NCBI GenBank assembly: GCA_016291375.1
Contig: JAEEXE010000005.1
Coordinates: forward strand, 1-64,000
Direction: 5' to 3'
DNA length: 64,000 nucleotides
Source: Butyrivibrio sp.
Lineage (GTDB): Bacteria; Bacillota; Clostridia; Lachnospirales; Lachnospiraceae
This document shows positions 1-7,926 of this stretch, one piece after another. The position numbers and the translations under genes are program-made. Under the pieces are notes generated by a model. The model saw only the letters and a list, made by a program, of their open reading frames with translations, did not search any database and was not told the origin of the DNA. The stretch's first letter is position 1; every line of letters starts with the position of its first letter.

Positions 1-90
<90 letters not shown>

Positions 91-220
91 AAAAGTTTGA
101 TCTGGCCAGAACTCAAGCTTGGCTTTTGTTCTGTCCGTTAATTTACTATTTTGTTCTGAATTATTCTCTTGGAATCTTTCAGGGTTGCATTACTGTTTAT
201 TTGTCAAGGTACTGTGCTGC

Positions 221-238
221 GCTGTCCTCAGCGACAGC
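221..238 (-). promoter_or_regulatory. Hairpin at the 5' end of the rRNA leader
   Basis: GCTGTC and GACAGC form a perfect 6-bp inverted repeat around a 6-nt loop. The predicted transcription start, about 7 nt below the -10 box at 245-250, falls at about 238, so the pre-rRNA would begin directly with this stem. It could protect the 5' end or take part in antitermination or processing. The structure is seen; the role is inference. Confidence 0.45.
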
Positions 239-244
239 TTATTT

Positions 245-273
245 AGAATATCACAGGGTTATACCTGTGTCAA
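245..273 (-). promoter_or_regulatory. rRNA promoter (TTGACA-N17-TATTCT)
   Basis: On the minus strand TTGACA (268-273) and TATTCT (245-250) are separated by exactly 17 bp. The sequence upstream of -35 (274-300) is almost pure A/T and would serve as an UP element; it is also the end of the cvpA-like gene, whose stop codon is at 286-288. The spacer contains a perfect dyad, CACAGG-N6-CCTGTG (252-269), running from the -10 edge into the -35 box. This is the only strong promoter seen ahead of the 16S gene inside the window. Confidence 0.85.
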
Positions 274-285
274 TAACTTTTTTTA

Positions 286-738
286 TTATTTTATAAAAGT
301 TTTCTGAATGTGCTCAAACACGCTTAAACACACGGTTTTGAACGTGTCAAGCAACTCTATTTTTGTAATAAACTGAACAAGATAAATTATCAAAAAAGCC
401 TCCGCTGCGCCAAAAACAGCTCCAAAAAGTCTATTGATGCCGCTTAAAACGGGAACTTCTTTTACCTTGGAAAACGCTTCTCCTATGGCCTTCATGACGC
501 CATATATTAAGAACGCCACCACCAAATATCCTATCTTTGTGATAACCGTACCAAAATTGGCATTTATAACATCTCCGGCTATCTTCATTACGTAATATAT
601 GGAAATAAATGCCGCCAAAACAGAAACAAGGCCCGCCGCTTCCGCAAACAGGCCATTGTTGGCGCCATACGACATTCTCCACAAAAACAGGCAAACGACA
701 ACTGTCGTTATCACCACTTGTGAGATATCTAAATTCAT
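286..738 (-). CDS. CvpA family membrane protein
   Basis: A 150-residue integral membrane protein with four hydrophobic stretches (roughly residues 8-20, 33-52, 65-85 and 105-125) and the Gly/Ala-rich pattern of the CvpA (colicin V production) family, including the central segment leading into a conserved R-LFGA-FGA turn. The family is widespread; its role in Firmicutes is not settled (envelope homeostasis has been proposed). The ATG follows AAGGAG at a good distance. It lies 10 bp downstream of the DUF5711 gene, so the two are probably cotranscribed. Its last codons double as the A/T-rich upstream element of the rRNA promoter. Family assignment is fairly sure, function is not. Confidence 0.75.
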   Translation of the reverse strand: MNLDISQVVITTVVVCLFLWRMSYGANNGLFAEAAGLVSVLAAFISIYYVMKIAGDVINANFGTVITKIGYLVVAFLIYGVMKAIGEAFSKVKEVPVLSGINRLFGAVFGAAEAFLIIYLVQFITKIELLDTFKTVCLSVFEHIQKTFIK

Positions 739-748
739 GACTGTCTCC

Positions 749-1972
749 TTATTTAAGAATCAATGTATCTGCGCTTGTCTTAGTAGCAAGGATAAATTTA
801 CTCATTGTATCCGTAGGCACAACTGTTCTCACCGGATTCTCAAAAGCACCCTGATATTTAATATGTCCGTTCATATCCTTTAAGATTAATTCATCCTCAT
901 TGTATATTACAATCTGTTTGTTGCTGAATATAATCTCTGAATACTCAATATCAAAATAAGTCGTAAGCACCAGATTTCCGGATGTGTTATAAACCTGTAG
1001 TCTATAGGCCCCGTCGGTAGTATTGTTTGAAAATACCAATCCAACATAATTTTCATTATAGTATACCGATCTAACCTCATCATCTCCGGTGAAGTTCTCC
1101 GTCAGGCTCACAGGCTTCTCTGCGCCGCTAAAAAACATCACTCTATCATCCGATACTGCAAAGAGTTTATCTGCTGTCATAAACTGCACATACGGAACAA
1201 CAACTCCGGGATAATCATATCCACTGACATAGTTATCTATTGCATTCTGTCCTACCGACCCAAAGTTAAAGAAAGCCACACTGGTCTTAACCACTCCGTC
1301 TTTTGGATACAGATAAGAAACGCATGCCAGTTCTCCGTTAGGCGAAATGCTTATGCTAAGAGGATATCCGCTGTCCTTCATTGTTGTCTTAGAGTTGGCA
1401 AGAACATTGCCTTGCGCGTCATATAAGTAGATCCATGTGACATTGGTTCCGTCCAAAACAGCTGCAACTACGCCTTGAGAGGATACACAAAAATCTCTTA
1501 TAGGAAGATTGGTCTCCACCTCACCCAGTGCTCCGTTTACATTATTGACATAGATATTATGTCCGTTGTAATCACCTATCGCTATGGCATTTCCACACGT
1601 CCTTGCTATCGGACTCTGCATCTCATAGGTCTGATTCCATAGCGCCTGCCCGTTTGCATCCAAGCAACTGACACCGTCTTTACTATATTGAACAATACAT
1701 CCGCCCAAGCCGATAATCTTGGAGTCGCTTCCGTTTGTTATTGGAGCGCCCTTGGAATATACCGCCTCAGAATATTCCTTATCTCTCCAGCTTACATATA
1801 TAACAAAAGTAAGCAGTGATATAGTCGCCACTATGATTATTGTTCTAAAAAAGACAATAAGCTTATGGCTTCTTATCCTTTCCTTATAGGAAGTCCCTCT
1901 ATCGGAAGAATCCTGCAGACCTGCTTTATTAACTTTTCCCGCATATGTACTAAAATCACGTACTTCTGCCAA
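749..1972 (-). CDS. DUF5711-type membrane-anchored beta-propeller-like protein
   Basis: A 407-residue protein with a short basic cytoplasmic N-terminus, one membrane span at about residues 40-61, and a large outside domain of repeated short beta-strand units (for example LDANGQALWNQ, YDAQGNVLANS and YNTSGNLVLTT), as in PQQ-like or WD-like propellers. It fits the DUF5711 family that I know from Lachnospiraceae, often next to a CvpA gene as here. The start is TTG at 1972, preceded by GGAGG at 6 bp spacing. No catalytic motif is visible. A scaffold or sensing role at the envelope is inference. Confidence 0.65.
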   Translation of the reverse strand: MAEVRDFSTYAGKVNKAGLQDSSDRGTSYKERIRSHKLIVFFRTIIIVATISLLTFVIYVSWRDKEYSEAVYSKGAPITNGSDSKIIGLGGCIVQYSKDGVSCLDANGQALWNQTYEMQSPIARTCGNAIAIGDYNGHNIYVNNVNGALGEVETNLPIRDFCVSSQGVVAAVLDGTNVTWIYLYDAQGNVLANSKTTMKDSGYPLSISISPNGELACVSYLYPKDGVVKTSVAFFNFGSVGQNAIDNYVSGYDYPGVVVPYVQFMTADKLFAVSDDRVMFFSGAEKPVSLTENFTGDDEVRSVYYNENYVGLVFSNNTTDGAYRLQVYNTSGNLVLTTYFDIEYSEIIFSNKQIVIYNEDELILKDMNGHIKYQGAFENPVRTVVPTDTMSKFILATKTSADTLILK

Positions 1973-2016
1973 TTCTCGCCTCCAAAAAACCAGCCTCTAA
2001 ACGCTCAATACAAGCA

Positions 2017-3060
2017 TCAAACAAACTGGTAAATAGTTGTTGTATCGTAATCCTTGCCGGGACCAAATACAGGATCAGGGAATCCGGCTTCATTTATAGA
2101 ATTAGGATAGAACTGGGTTTCAAGACAAACACCATCTCTTGCCTTGTACTCAATTCCGCCCTTTGCATTCTTGGCTGAAAGGAAATTACCGGCATAAAGC
2201 TGCACTCCGGGAAGATCTGTAAAGCACTTCATTGATATACCGGTCTTGGAAGATGACAAAGTAGCAAACGCTCTCATAGTTCCGTCCGCTTCATCAATAA
2301 CGTAATTGTGATCATATCCTCCAACTGCCTTAAGCTGCTCGTTATCAGCATTAATATCCTGTCCTATTGTCTTCTCCTGAGTAAAATCAAAAGGAGTTCC
2401 CTTAACAGTTGCAATCTCACCTGTAGGTATAGCAGCAGAATCAATTACAGGTGTATAGTTAGAAGCACTGAGTAAAAGAGAATGATCAAGGATTGACCCA
2501 GATGCCTGACCGCCAAGGTTGAAATATGAATGGTTGGTCATGTTGATAAGAGTATCCGCGTCACTTGTTGCATGATAGTGAATTGAAAGCGCATTATCAT
2601 CCGTAAAAGTATATGTGATATTGAAAACTCTGTTTCCTGAAAATCCCATATCACCATCTGCTGAATTAAGTGTAAACTTCACAAAGTTGTCACCCTCTTC
2701 TGCATCCCAGATTCTCTTGTGGAATCCTTTATCCATATCTGTGTGAAGGTTGTTGGGTCCGTCGTTAACAGGAAGAGAAAACTCTTTTCCATTAATCTTA
2801 TACTTCGCATTTGCGATTCTGTTAGCTGTAGGTCCTACTGCCGCTCCAAGGAAACAGCTGTTTTCAAAATATCCTGTAACATCATCGAATCCAAGAACAA
2901 CGTCCACCTTGTTGCCATTATTATCTTTTACAAAAATGTTCTTAATGATACATCCATAATTAAGTATTACAGCTTCAGCATCATTGCCATTTGTGATGTG
3001 AAACGCATAAATAGTCTCGTTCTGTGGAGTTACCCCAACTTGCTCTTTTCTTACTGCCAT
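2017..3060 (-). CDS. galM: Aldose 1-epimerase (mutarotase)
   Basis: A 347-residue cytoplasmic enzyme that interconverts alpha and beta anomers of galactose and other hexoses, feeding the Leloir pathway. Seen in the protein: the N-terminal N-YGCIIKNI strand, the FLGAAVGPTANRIANA motif, the NLHTD loop, the catalytic histidine in the MTNHSYFNLGG signature, and the C-terminal glutamate region CLETQFYPNSIN, which carries the base. Length is normal for the family. It sits 34 bp below recR and 44 bp above the DUF5711 gene on the same strand, so it may be read through from the pfkA-dnaX-recR group; no other gal genes are near. Confidence 0.9.
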   Translation of the reverse strand: MAVRKEQVGVTPQNETIYAFHITNGNDAEAVILNYGCIIKNIFVKDNNGNKVDVVLGFDDVTGYFENSCFLGAAVGPTANRIANAKYKINGKEFSLPVNDGPNNLHTDMDKGFHKRIWDAEEGDNFVKFTLNSADGDMGFSGNRVFNITYTFTDDNALSIHYHATSDADTLINMTNHSYFNLGGQASGSILDHSLLLSASNYTPVIDSAAIPTGEIATVKGTPFDFTQEKTIGQDINADNEQLKAVGGYDHNYVIDEADGTMRAFATLSSSKTGISMKCFTDLPGVQLYAGNFLSAKNAKGGIEYKARDGVCLETQFYPNSINEAGFPDPVFGPGKDYDTTTIYQFV

Positions 3061-3094
3061 AATAATAACCTCCGTTTGGTATAAAAATAATGTG

Positions 3095-3694
3095 TCAAAG
3101 CTCCGTTCTACCTTCCAATGCCCTTAGAAGTGTAACTTCATCTATATACTCAAGGTCTCCTCCCACAGGAACGCCACTGGCGATCCTGGTAACCTTGATA
3201 CCTGTCGGTTTGATGAGTTTGCTGATATACATAGCCGTGGTCTCACCCTCAAGACTTGAATTGGTAGCAACTATAACCTCTTTAATGTCTTCAGTCTGAA
3301 GCCTCTGCATCAGCTCGGTTAGCCTGATATCTCCGGGGCCAATCCCCAACATGGGTGATATTGCCCCATGGAGAACATGATATACCCCGTCATATTTACC
3401 CGTCTTCTCATATGCTGCTAAATCCCTAGCATTTTCTACAACCATGATCGTACTGTGATCCCTTGCGGAATTACTGCAGATAGGGCAGACGTCATCATCC
3501 GTAAGTGTGCAACACACCTTACAGTAATGTACATTCTCCCTTGCGCTGGTAATAGAATCTGCCAATTTGGCAACTCTGTCTTTGGGCAGGTTTATTATAT
3601 AGAAAGCCAGCCTCTGGGCCGACTTACCTCCTATTCCCGGAAGAGCCGCCAGCTCATCGATCAGCCGGTTAATATGTCCGCTGTAAAGATCCAT
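3095..3694 (-). CDS. recR: Recombination mediator protein RecR
   Basis: A 199-residue protein of the RecFOR pathway, which loads RecA on gapped single-stranded DNA. The helix-hairpin-helix LPGIGGKSAQRLAF (residues 18-31), the four-cysteine zinc finger C-x2-C-x8-C-x2-C (about 58-73) and the Toprim domain with the E-ARDLAAYE and SLEGETTA segments are all present. The start codon overlaps the ybaB stop by one base (TAATG), showing translational coupling. The dnaX-ybaB-recR order is conserved in many bacteria and supports the call. Confidence 0.96.
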   Translation of the reverse strand: MDLYSGHINRLIDELAALPGIGGKSAQRLAFYIINLPKDRVAKLADSITSARENVHYCKVCCTLTDDDVCPICSNSARDHSTIMVVENARDLAAYEKTGKYDGVYHVLHGAISPMLGIGPGDIRLTELMQRLQTEDIKEVIVATNSSLEGETTAMYISKLIKPTGIKVTRIASGVPVGGDLEYIDEVTLLRALEGRTEL

Positions 3695-4041
3695 TAGAAA
3701 GGAAATCCTCCGCCTAAGCCACCTGTCATCTTTCCGATCATTGCTCCGCTTGCTTCATCAGCCTGCTTCATTGCTTCGTTAACAGCAGCAACAATCATGT
3801 CCTGGAGCATCTCAACATCATCGGGGTCAACCGCTTCAGGTGAGATCACAACGCTCTTAAGTGTTTTGCTTCCAAGAACAGTGGCCTCAACTGCACCACC
3901 GCCAGCCTTTGCAGTAAACTCCTTGGTCTCAAGTTCCTTCTGACTTTCCTCCATCTGGCGCTGCATTCTCTGCGCCTGCTTCATCAAATTGTTCATGTTT
4001 CCCGGCATTCCGCCTCCGGGAAATCCACCACGTCTTCCCAT
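3694..4041 (-). CDS. YbaB/EbfC family nucleoid-associated protein
   Basis: A 115-residue DNA-binding protein. The N-terminus is Gly/Met-rich (GRRGGFPGGGMPGNMNNLMKQ), followed by the family helix with the M-RQMEESQKELE pattern, a GGGAVEATVLGSKTLKSV strand core, and the helix EAVDPDDVEMLQDMIVAAVNEA. Homologs form dimers that coat or bend DNA without strong sequence preference. It lies 2 bp below dnaX and overlaps recR, the usual arrangement. The glycine-rich C-terminal tail (GGLGGGFPF) is also normal for the family. Confidence 0.93.
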   Translation of the reverse strand: MGRRGGFPGGGMPGNMNNLMKQAQRMQRQMEESQKELETKEFTAKAGGGAVEATVLGSKTLKSVVISPEAVDPDDVEMLQDMIVAAVNEAMKQADEASGAMIGKMTGGLGGGFPF

Positions 4042-4043
4042 TC

Positions 4044-5642
4044 TTAGTTCTCCTTTTCTTCATCTTCAGTAACAATATCAAATTTGATTGCCTGTAAATT
4101 TACGTAGTTCTCTTCAAAAGACTGTTGTTGTTCCAAAAATCTTGTTTCAAATTCAACATGCTTGCCTGAGGCTTGCTCAAGCACATTCATAAGATCCTCC
4201 GCAGACTGCCCGGCAGAGTATTTATCTGCCAATTGCTTATTGTCAAAGACAATCTGTAAAACATCGTTGTTCCCAAGGCTGAGCCTTGCTCTTTGCATGT
4301 ATGTCTTCATAGGATTCTCCATCCTTGCAAGAATCCTTGGCCATTCCTTCACAAGCTTTTGTATATCTTCCGGCACTGCTCTGTCAAGAACTTTCTTAAC
4401 CTTAGGCTGCGCCTGAACTCCGGGGGCCGCAGCACCTGAAACCGCAACAGCAACCTGCCCGGATCTGATACCATCCAAAATCTTACCATTTTCCTCATCA
4501 TGCTGCTCAAGCACTCTGATCCTGTCCTCAAGAGATTCATCAGACTCATCCATCTGAGGCTTGCACATCTTGATAAGAGTTATTTCTATCAATATACGCT
4601 TCTGAGTGGCATATCTTAGCTGTGAAGACAGTTCCGAAAAAATACGGATATATCTGATTATTGTATCTGTCTCAGCTCCTTCTGCCTGCTGCTTTAGATC
4701 CTTAAGGTTGTCAGACGAAACATCCACAACATCCTCCATCTGATCCGAAGCTTTTACAAGCATAAGGTTTCTTAAATACCAGACAAAATCATTTACAAAC
4801 TGCGCCAATTCCCTTCCCTGTATAACAACATCGGAGAGCACAGTAAGTGCAGAATTGGCATCCTGATTATATAATGCGGAAAAGAGCTTGCTAAAAACCT
4901 CTGTGTCAACGGCTCCAAGCACATTGAGCACCTTGTCATATGTAAGTTCCTCTCCGTAATTAAATGCTACGCACTGGTCAAGAAGACTAAGAGAATCTCT
5001 CATCGAACCATCAGCAGTCTTAGCGATATATCTAAGTGCTTTCTCCTCAACCTGTATTCCCTCGGCGTCAACAACTTCTCGAAGTCTTCCTTCTATGGTA
5101 TCTATAGTGATCCTGTGGAAATCATATCTCTGGCACCTTGAGAGAATCGTTATGGGAATCTTCTGCACTTCCGTTGTAGCCAAAATAAACATAACGTATT
5201 CCGGAGGTTCTTCCAAAGTCTTTAAAAGCGCATTAAAAGCACCGGCGGATAGCATATGCACCTCGTCGATGATATATACTTTGCGCTTTCCTTTTGTAGG
5301 GGAATACGACACCTCATCAATAATCTCACGGATATTATCTACACCGTTGTTGGATGCGGCGTCTATCTCGATAACATTCATGCTGTTGCCGGCGGCAATA
5401 GACTTGCACATCTCACATTCGCCACAAGGGCTTCCGTCAACCGGATGTTCACAGTTAACTGCTCTTGCCAGAATCTTGGCAACAGAAGTCTTACCTGTTC
5501 CGCGCGTTCCGCAAAACAGGTAAGCATGTCCGACTCTGTTAGATTTAATTTGATTTTTTAAAGTGGTTATTATATGGTCCTGGCCCTTAACGTCCTCGAA
5601 AACAGGAGGCCTGAACTTTCTGTATAAAGCTACATAACTCAT
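4044..5642 (-). CDS. dnaX: DNA polymerase III subunit gamma/tau
   Basis: The clamp-loader ATPase, 532 residues. Seen: the N-terminal YRKFRP-F-DV-GQ signature, Walker A GTRGTGKTS (about residues 45-53), the four-cysteine zinc module C-x8-C-x2-C-x2-C (about 64-79), Walker B DEVHML, and the sensor SRCQRYDF segment. The C-terminal third holds the alternating charged linker and a tau-type domain that would contact polymerase and helicase. I saw no long A-run near the domain III/IV boundary, so there is no sign of programmed frameshifting. It is 43 bp below pfkA; ATG 5642 has a weak GGAG site upstream. Confidence 0.95.
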   Translation of the reverse strand: MSYVALYRKFRPPVFEDVKGQDHIITTLKNQIKSNRVGHAYLFCGTRGTGKTSVAKILARAVNCEHPVDGSPCGECEMCKSIAAGNSMNVIEIDAASNNGVDNIREIIDEVSYSPTKGKRKVYIIDEVHMLSAGAFNALLKTLEEPPEYVMFILATTEVQKIPITILSRCQRYDFHRITIDTIEGRLREVVDAEGIQVEEKALRYIAKTADGSMRDSLSLLDQCVAFNYGEELTYDKVLNVLGAVDTEVFSKLFSALYNQDANSALTVLSDVVIQGRELAQFVNDFVWYLRNLMLVKASDQMEDVVDVSSDNLKDLKQQAEGAETDTIIRYIRIFSELSSQLRYATQKRILIEITLIKMCKPQMDESDESLEDRIRVLEQHDEENGKILDGIRSGQVAVAVSGAAAPGVQAQPKVKKVLDRAVPEDIQKLVKEWPRILARMENPMKTYMQRARLSLGNNDVLQIVFDNKQLADKYSAGQSAEDLMNVLEQASGKHVEFETRFLEQQQSFEENYVNLQAIKFDIVTEDEEKEN

Positions 5643-5685
5643 CTGGAAAAATACTCCGCCACCAAAACCCGTTTAGATGTATGCG

Positions 5686-6759
5686 TCAATCCCCAAAGCA
5701 TACACCAAGCATCTTGGCTTCTTTGATAATACTTGCATCAGGAGAAACAGATTTAAGCTTGCCTGCGATCTCGCTAAGAGGCACCTTTACAATCTCTCTG
5801 TTCTTATAGGCAACCATGAAGCCATACTCTTTTTTGAGAATAAGACGACCTGCTTCTGCCCCGAGTCTTGATGCAAAGACTCTGTCATAAGGATCCGGCG
5901 CTCCACCTCTTTGCATGTGTCCCGGAACCGTAACTCTCACTTCGTGTCCTGTGCGCTTCTGAATAGCTTCTGCAATCTCATAAGAAACAGAAGGATATTT
6001 GGATTTCTCCAATTTCTCCTTATACTCTTTCTTGGAAAGCTTAGCATCCTTCTTGGAAATAGCACCTTCCGCAACAGCTATGATCGTAAATCTGCTGCCT
6101 CTTCGGTCTCTTCCCTCAATAGCTTCGCACACCTTGTCTATATCATATGGAATCTCAGGGATAAGAATTACATCTGCTCCACCCGCAATACCGGCGTTTA
6201 GCGTAAGCCATCCAACCTTGTGTCCCATAACTTCAATGATGAAAACTCGTCCATGAGAATCAGCCGTAGTATGTATGTTATCTATCACTCCCGTAGCTAC
6301 ATCCACAGCACTCTGGAAACCAAATGTCATATCTGTTCCCCACAGATCGTTATCAATGGTCTTGGGAAGAGATACTATATTAAGTCCCTCCTGAGAAAGC
6401 AGATTGGCTGTCTTCTGAGAACCGTTACCTCCAAGAACCACAAGGCAGTCAAGCTTGAGCTTGTAATAGTTCTGCTTCATAGCCTCGACCTTGTCCAGAC
6501 CATTTTCATCAGGTTCTTTGATGGTCTTAAAAGGAGTTCTGGAGCTTCCAAGGATTGTTCCGCCCTTGGTAAGAATTCCCGAAAAATCATGAGATGTCAG
6601 CATGCGGAAATCGCTGTAGATAAGCCCTCTGTAACCATTCAAAAAGCCATAAAATTCAACTTCTTCGCCGCTGTTCGCAATGCATTTAACTACAGCTCGC
6701 ATAGCTGCATTTAACGCCTGACAATCGCCGCCACTGGTCAGCATACCTATTCTCATCAT
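5686..6759 (-). CDS. 6-phosphofructokinase (PfkA superfamily, PKTIDND type)
   Basis: Phosphorylates fructose 6-phosphate in glycolysis. Visible motifs are GMLTSGGDCQALNAAMR at the N-terminus, GGNGSQKTA at the phosphoryl-donor loop, PKTIDNDLWGTD with the catalytic TIDND, the MGHKVGWL substrate loop, and PGHMQRGG near the C-terminus. The lysine in PKTIDND and the Asn in GGNGS (classical ATP enzymes have GGDGS and PGTIDND) place it outside the E. coli-type group, so ATP versus pyrophosphate use cannot be decided here. The start is ATG 6759, 9 bp after AGGAGG. An in-frame start at 6840 is excluded because it lies in the -35 box of the promoter at 6812-6840. Confidence 0.88.
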   Translation of the reverse strand: MMRIGMLTSGGDCQALNAAMRAVVKCIANSGEEVEFYGFLNGYRGLIYSDFRMLTSHDFSGILTKGGTILGSSRTPFKTIKEPDENGLDKVEAMKQNYYKLKLDCLVVLGGNGSQKTANLLSQEGLNIVSLPKTIDNDLWGTDMTFGFQSAVDVATGVIDNIHTTADSHGRVFIIEVMGHKVGWLTLNAGIAGGADVILIPEIPYDIDKVCEAIEGRDRRGSRFTIIAVAEGAISKKDAKLSKKEYKEKLEKSKYPSVSYEIAEAIQKRTGHEVRVTVPGHMQRGGAPDPYDRVFASRLGAEAGRLILKKEYGFMVAYKNREIVKVPLSEIAGKLKSVSPDASIIKEAKMLGVCFGD

Positions 6760-6811
6760 GTGAAAAGTCCTCCTTTGGATTCCTTTTTTATTAAAACACA
6801 CACTACTAACA

Positions 6812-6840
6812 ATTATACAAAAGAATGGCTGTACTGCCAA
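6812..6840 (-). promoter_or_regulatory. pfkA promoter (TTGGCA-N17-TATAAT)
   Basis: On the minus strand TTGGCA (6835-6840) and TATAAT (6812-6817) are 17 bp apart, giving a start near 6805 and a leader of about 46 nt to the ATG at 6759. Its -35 edge is about 10 bp from the -35 box of the divergent tRNA promoter, so the two promoters are back to back. Confidence 0.8.
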
Positions 6841-6850
6841 GTAATACGCA

Positions 6851-6879
6851 TTGACGTGAACTTTATAAAAAAGTATAAT
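6851..6879 (+). promoter_or_regulatory. tRNA-Ser promoter (TTGACG-N17-TATAAT)
   Basis: TTGACG (6851-6856) and a perfect TATAAT (6874-6879) are spaced by 17 bp. The predicted start is about 6886, only some 24 nt before the mature tRNA 5' end, so the tRNA is transcribed on its own. Confidence 0.85.
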
Positions 6880-6883
6880 AAAA

Positions 6884-6908
6884 AACGCTTTGGAAAACCC
6901 AAAGCGTT
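6884..6908 (+). promoter_or_regulatory. Hairpin between tRNA promoter and tRNA 5' end
   Basis: AACGCTTTGG and CCAAAGCGTT form a perfect 10-bp stem with a 5-nt loop, ending one base before the tRNA begins. It starts at the predicted transcription start, so the primary transcript would fold into this stem followed directly by the tRNA acceptor arm. There is no U-tract after it in either direction that would make it a terminator. It could present the precursor to RNase P or protect the 5' end; the role is inference. Confidence 0.5.
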
Positions 6909-6909
6909 A

Positions 6910-6998
6910 GGAGTTGTACCCAAGTGGTTGAAGGGTCCGGATTCGAAATCCGGTAGGTCGGTTTTGCCGGCGCAGGGGTTCAAATCCCCTCAACTCCG
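6910..6998 (+). tRNA. tRNA-Ser (anticodon CGA)
   Basis: A class II tRNA. The acceptor stem GGAGTTG (6910-6916) pairs with CAACTCC (6991-6997), with discriminator G at 6998. The anticodon stem CCGGA/TCCGG encloses a TTCGAAA loop, anticodon CGA, reading the serine codon UCG. A long variable arm and the GGTTCAAATCC T-arm are present. CCA is not encoded. It is followed by a T-rich stretch (7000-7008). Confidence 0.96.
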
Positions 6999-7046
6999 TT
7001 CTTTTTTATCATTAAAAATCCCCTGATAAATCAAAACATATTTATT

Positions 7047-7331
7047 TTAAATCAACATAAAGCGTTCCATAAACGCCATTCCCATAGCGAAGAAAACCAT
7101 GACAATCACAAGAAATATTGCCCCTTTGTCATAGACAAGCTTTTCTCCTGTGAAATTGGATATCATAAGTTCAATCCCAAGTCCTATTAAGATAAGCGGC
7201 CACATATGGAAAATGAATTCATAACTGATCTTTCCCAGAAACATATGCGCCAAAAACGCATTTCCAAAGCTTATTAAACATATTCCTGTTGTTATGGTGC
7301 CGACTCTGTGCACCCTCACGCTCTTTTCCAT
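7047..7331 (-). CDS. Small membrane protein, LiaF/DUF5668-like
   Basis: A 94-residue protein with three hydrophobic segments (about residues 10-30, 38-58 and 70-92) and a W-PLILIGLGIE signature typical of the LiaI/LiaF-like transmembrane domain (DUF5668). It directly follows the 192-residue membrane protein with no gap (7331/7332), as the last gene of the ECF sigma operon. Proteins with this domain often act in envelope-stress circuits. The function here is inferred only from the domain type and the sigma/anti-sigma neighbours. Confidence 0.6.
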   Translation of the reverse strand: MEKSVRVHRVGTITTGICLISFGNAFLAHMFLGKISYEFIFHMWPLILIGLGIELMISNFTGEKLVYDKGAIFLVIVMVFFAMGMAFMERFMLI

Positions 7332-7910
7332 TTAGCCCTCCTTAGTTTGCTCAGCGATCAATGTAGTATTTTCTACAGTTTCCTCCTCAAACTTCTTTTT
7401 TCTGCCCTTGATAAGTTTAACGCCGATAACTACAAATAGTATTGCGATCACAAGCTGAGGCAGTTCCCTTATAGGAAGGTACAGATCATTCCAATATTCA
7501 TCAGGAATCTGTCTGATCAGAATTCCGGAAACATAATTCCATATTGCTGATGCGCCTAATACTATAAGAGCTATAGGAGCAGCCTTTTTCACAAAGCCAT
7601 CAGGAATAGAACTTTTCCTTTCATCTACAAAATCTTTCCAGATATATCCATCTTCCATCTGAGCTAAACGCTCCGGACTCTGAGAATAGATATTCCAACC
7701 ATGAAAAAAGGCATATATCCAAGTCACTATTGCGAAAGCTATAAAAAAGCCCTCAAGAAGTCCCGGCAAGAAGCTGGAAAGCACAATAGATGTCGCAAAA
7801 ATCAACAATATACTAAATCCGCTCTTCATAAGTCCCATATACATCTCAACTGCTCCGGGAACAAAAGAAAATATAAATGTAAAAAAGCCGTTCTTTTTCT
7901 TAATCTCCAT
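7332..7910 (-). CDS. Multispanning membrane protein of the ECF sigma operon
   Basis: A 192-residue protein with about four or five hydrophobic segments. The N-terminus (FIFSFVPGAVEMYMGLMKSG) resembles a TM2-like hairpin; the C-terminus (a span at about 150-170 followed by KGRKKKFEEE) has a LiaF-like span and a charged cytoplasmic tail. It lies 16 bp below the probable anti-sigma gene and abuts the next membrane gene. I do not recognise a named family with certainty. The context suggests that it is a target or effector of the ECF sigma factor at the membrane. Confidence 0.55.
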   Translation of the reverse strand: MEIKKKNGFFTFIFSFVPGAVEMYMGLMKSGFSILLIFATSIVLSSFLPGLLEGFFIAFAIVTWIYAFFHGWNIYSQSPERLAQMEDGYIWKDFVDERKSSIPDGFVKKAAPIALIVLGASAIWNYVSGILIRQIPDEYWNDLYLPIRELPQLVIAILFVVIGVKLIKGRKKKFEEETVENTTLIAEQTKEG

Positions 7911-7926
7911 TTTTAAATCCTCCTAT

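Noticed and set aside
201-207. Second rRNA promoter with TTGACA at 202-207
   Set aside because: No acceptable -10 box lies 16-18 bp downstream on the minus strand.
119-307. 62-codon plus-strand frame at the left end
   Set aside because: It covers the rRNA leader and promoter and has no ribosome site; the composition is that of a non-coding A/T-rich region.
4044-5642. Programmed frameshift in dnaX
   Set aside because: No A-rich slippery run or following stem was seen near the expected domain boundary.
6760-6840. Longer N-terminus for the phosphofructokinase
   Set aside because: The extra codons lie in the pfkA promoter and leader; homologs begin at the MRIGMLTSGGD position.
6760-7026. 88-codon plus-strand frame across the tRNA
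   Set aside because: It runs through the pfkA promoter and the complete tRNA-Ser gene.
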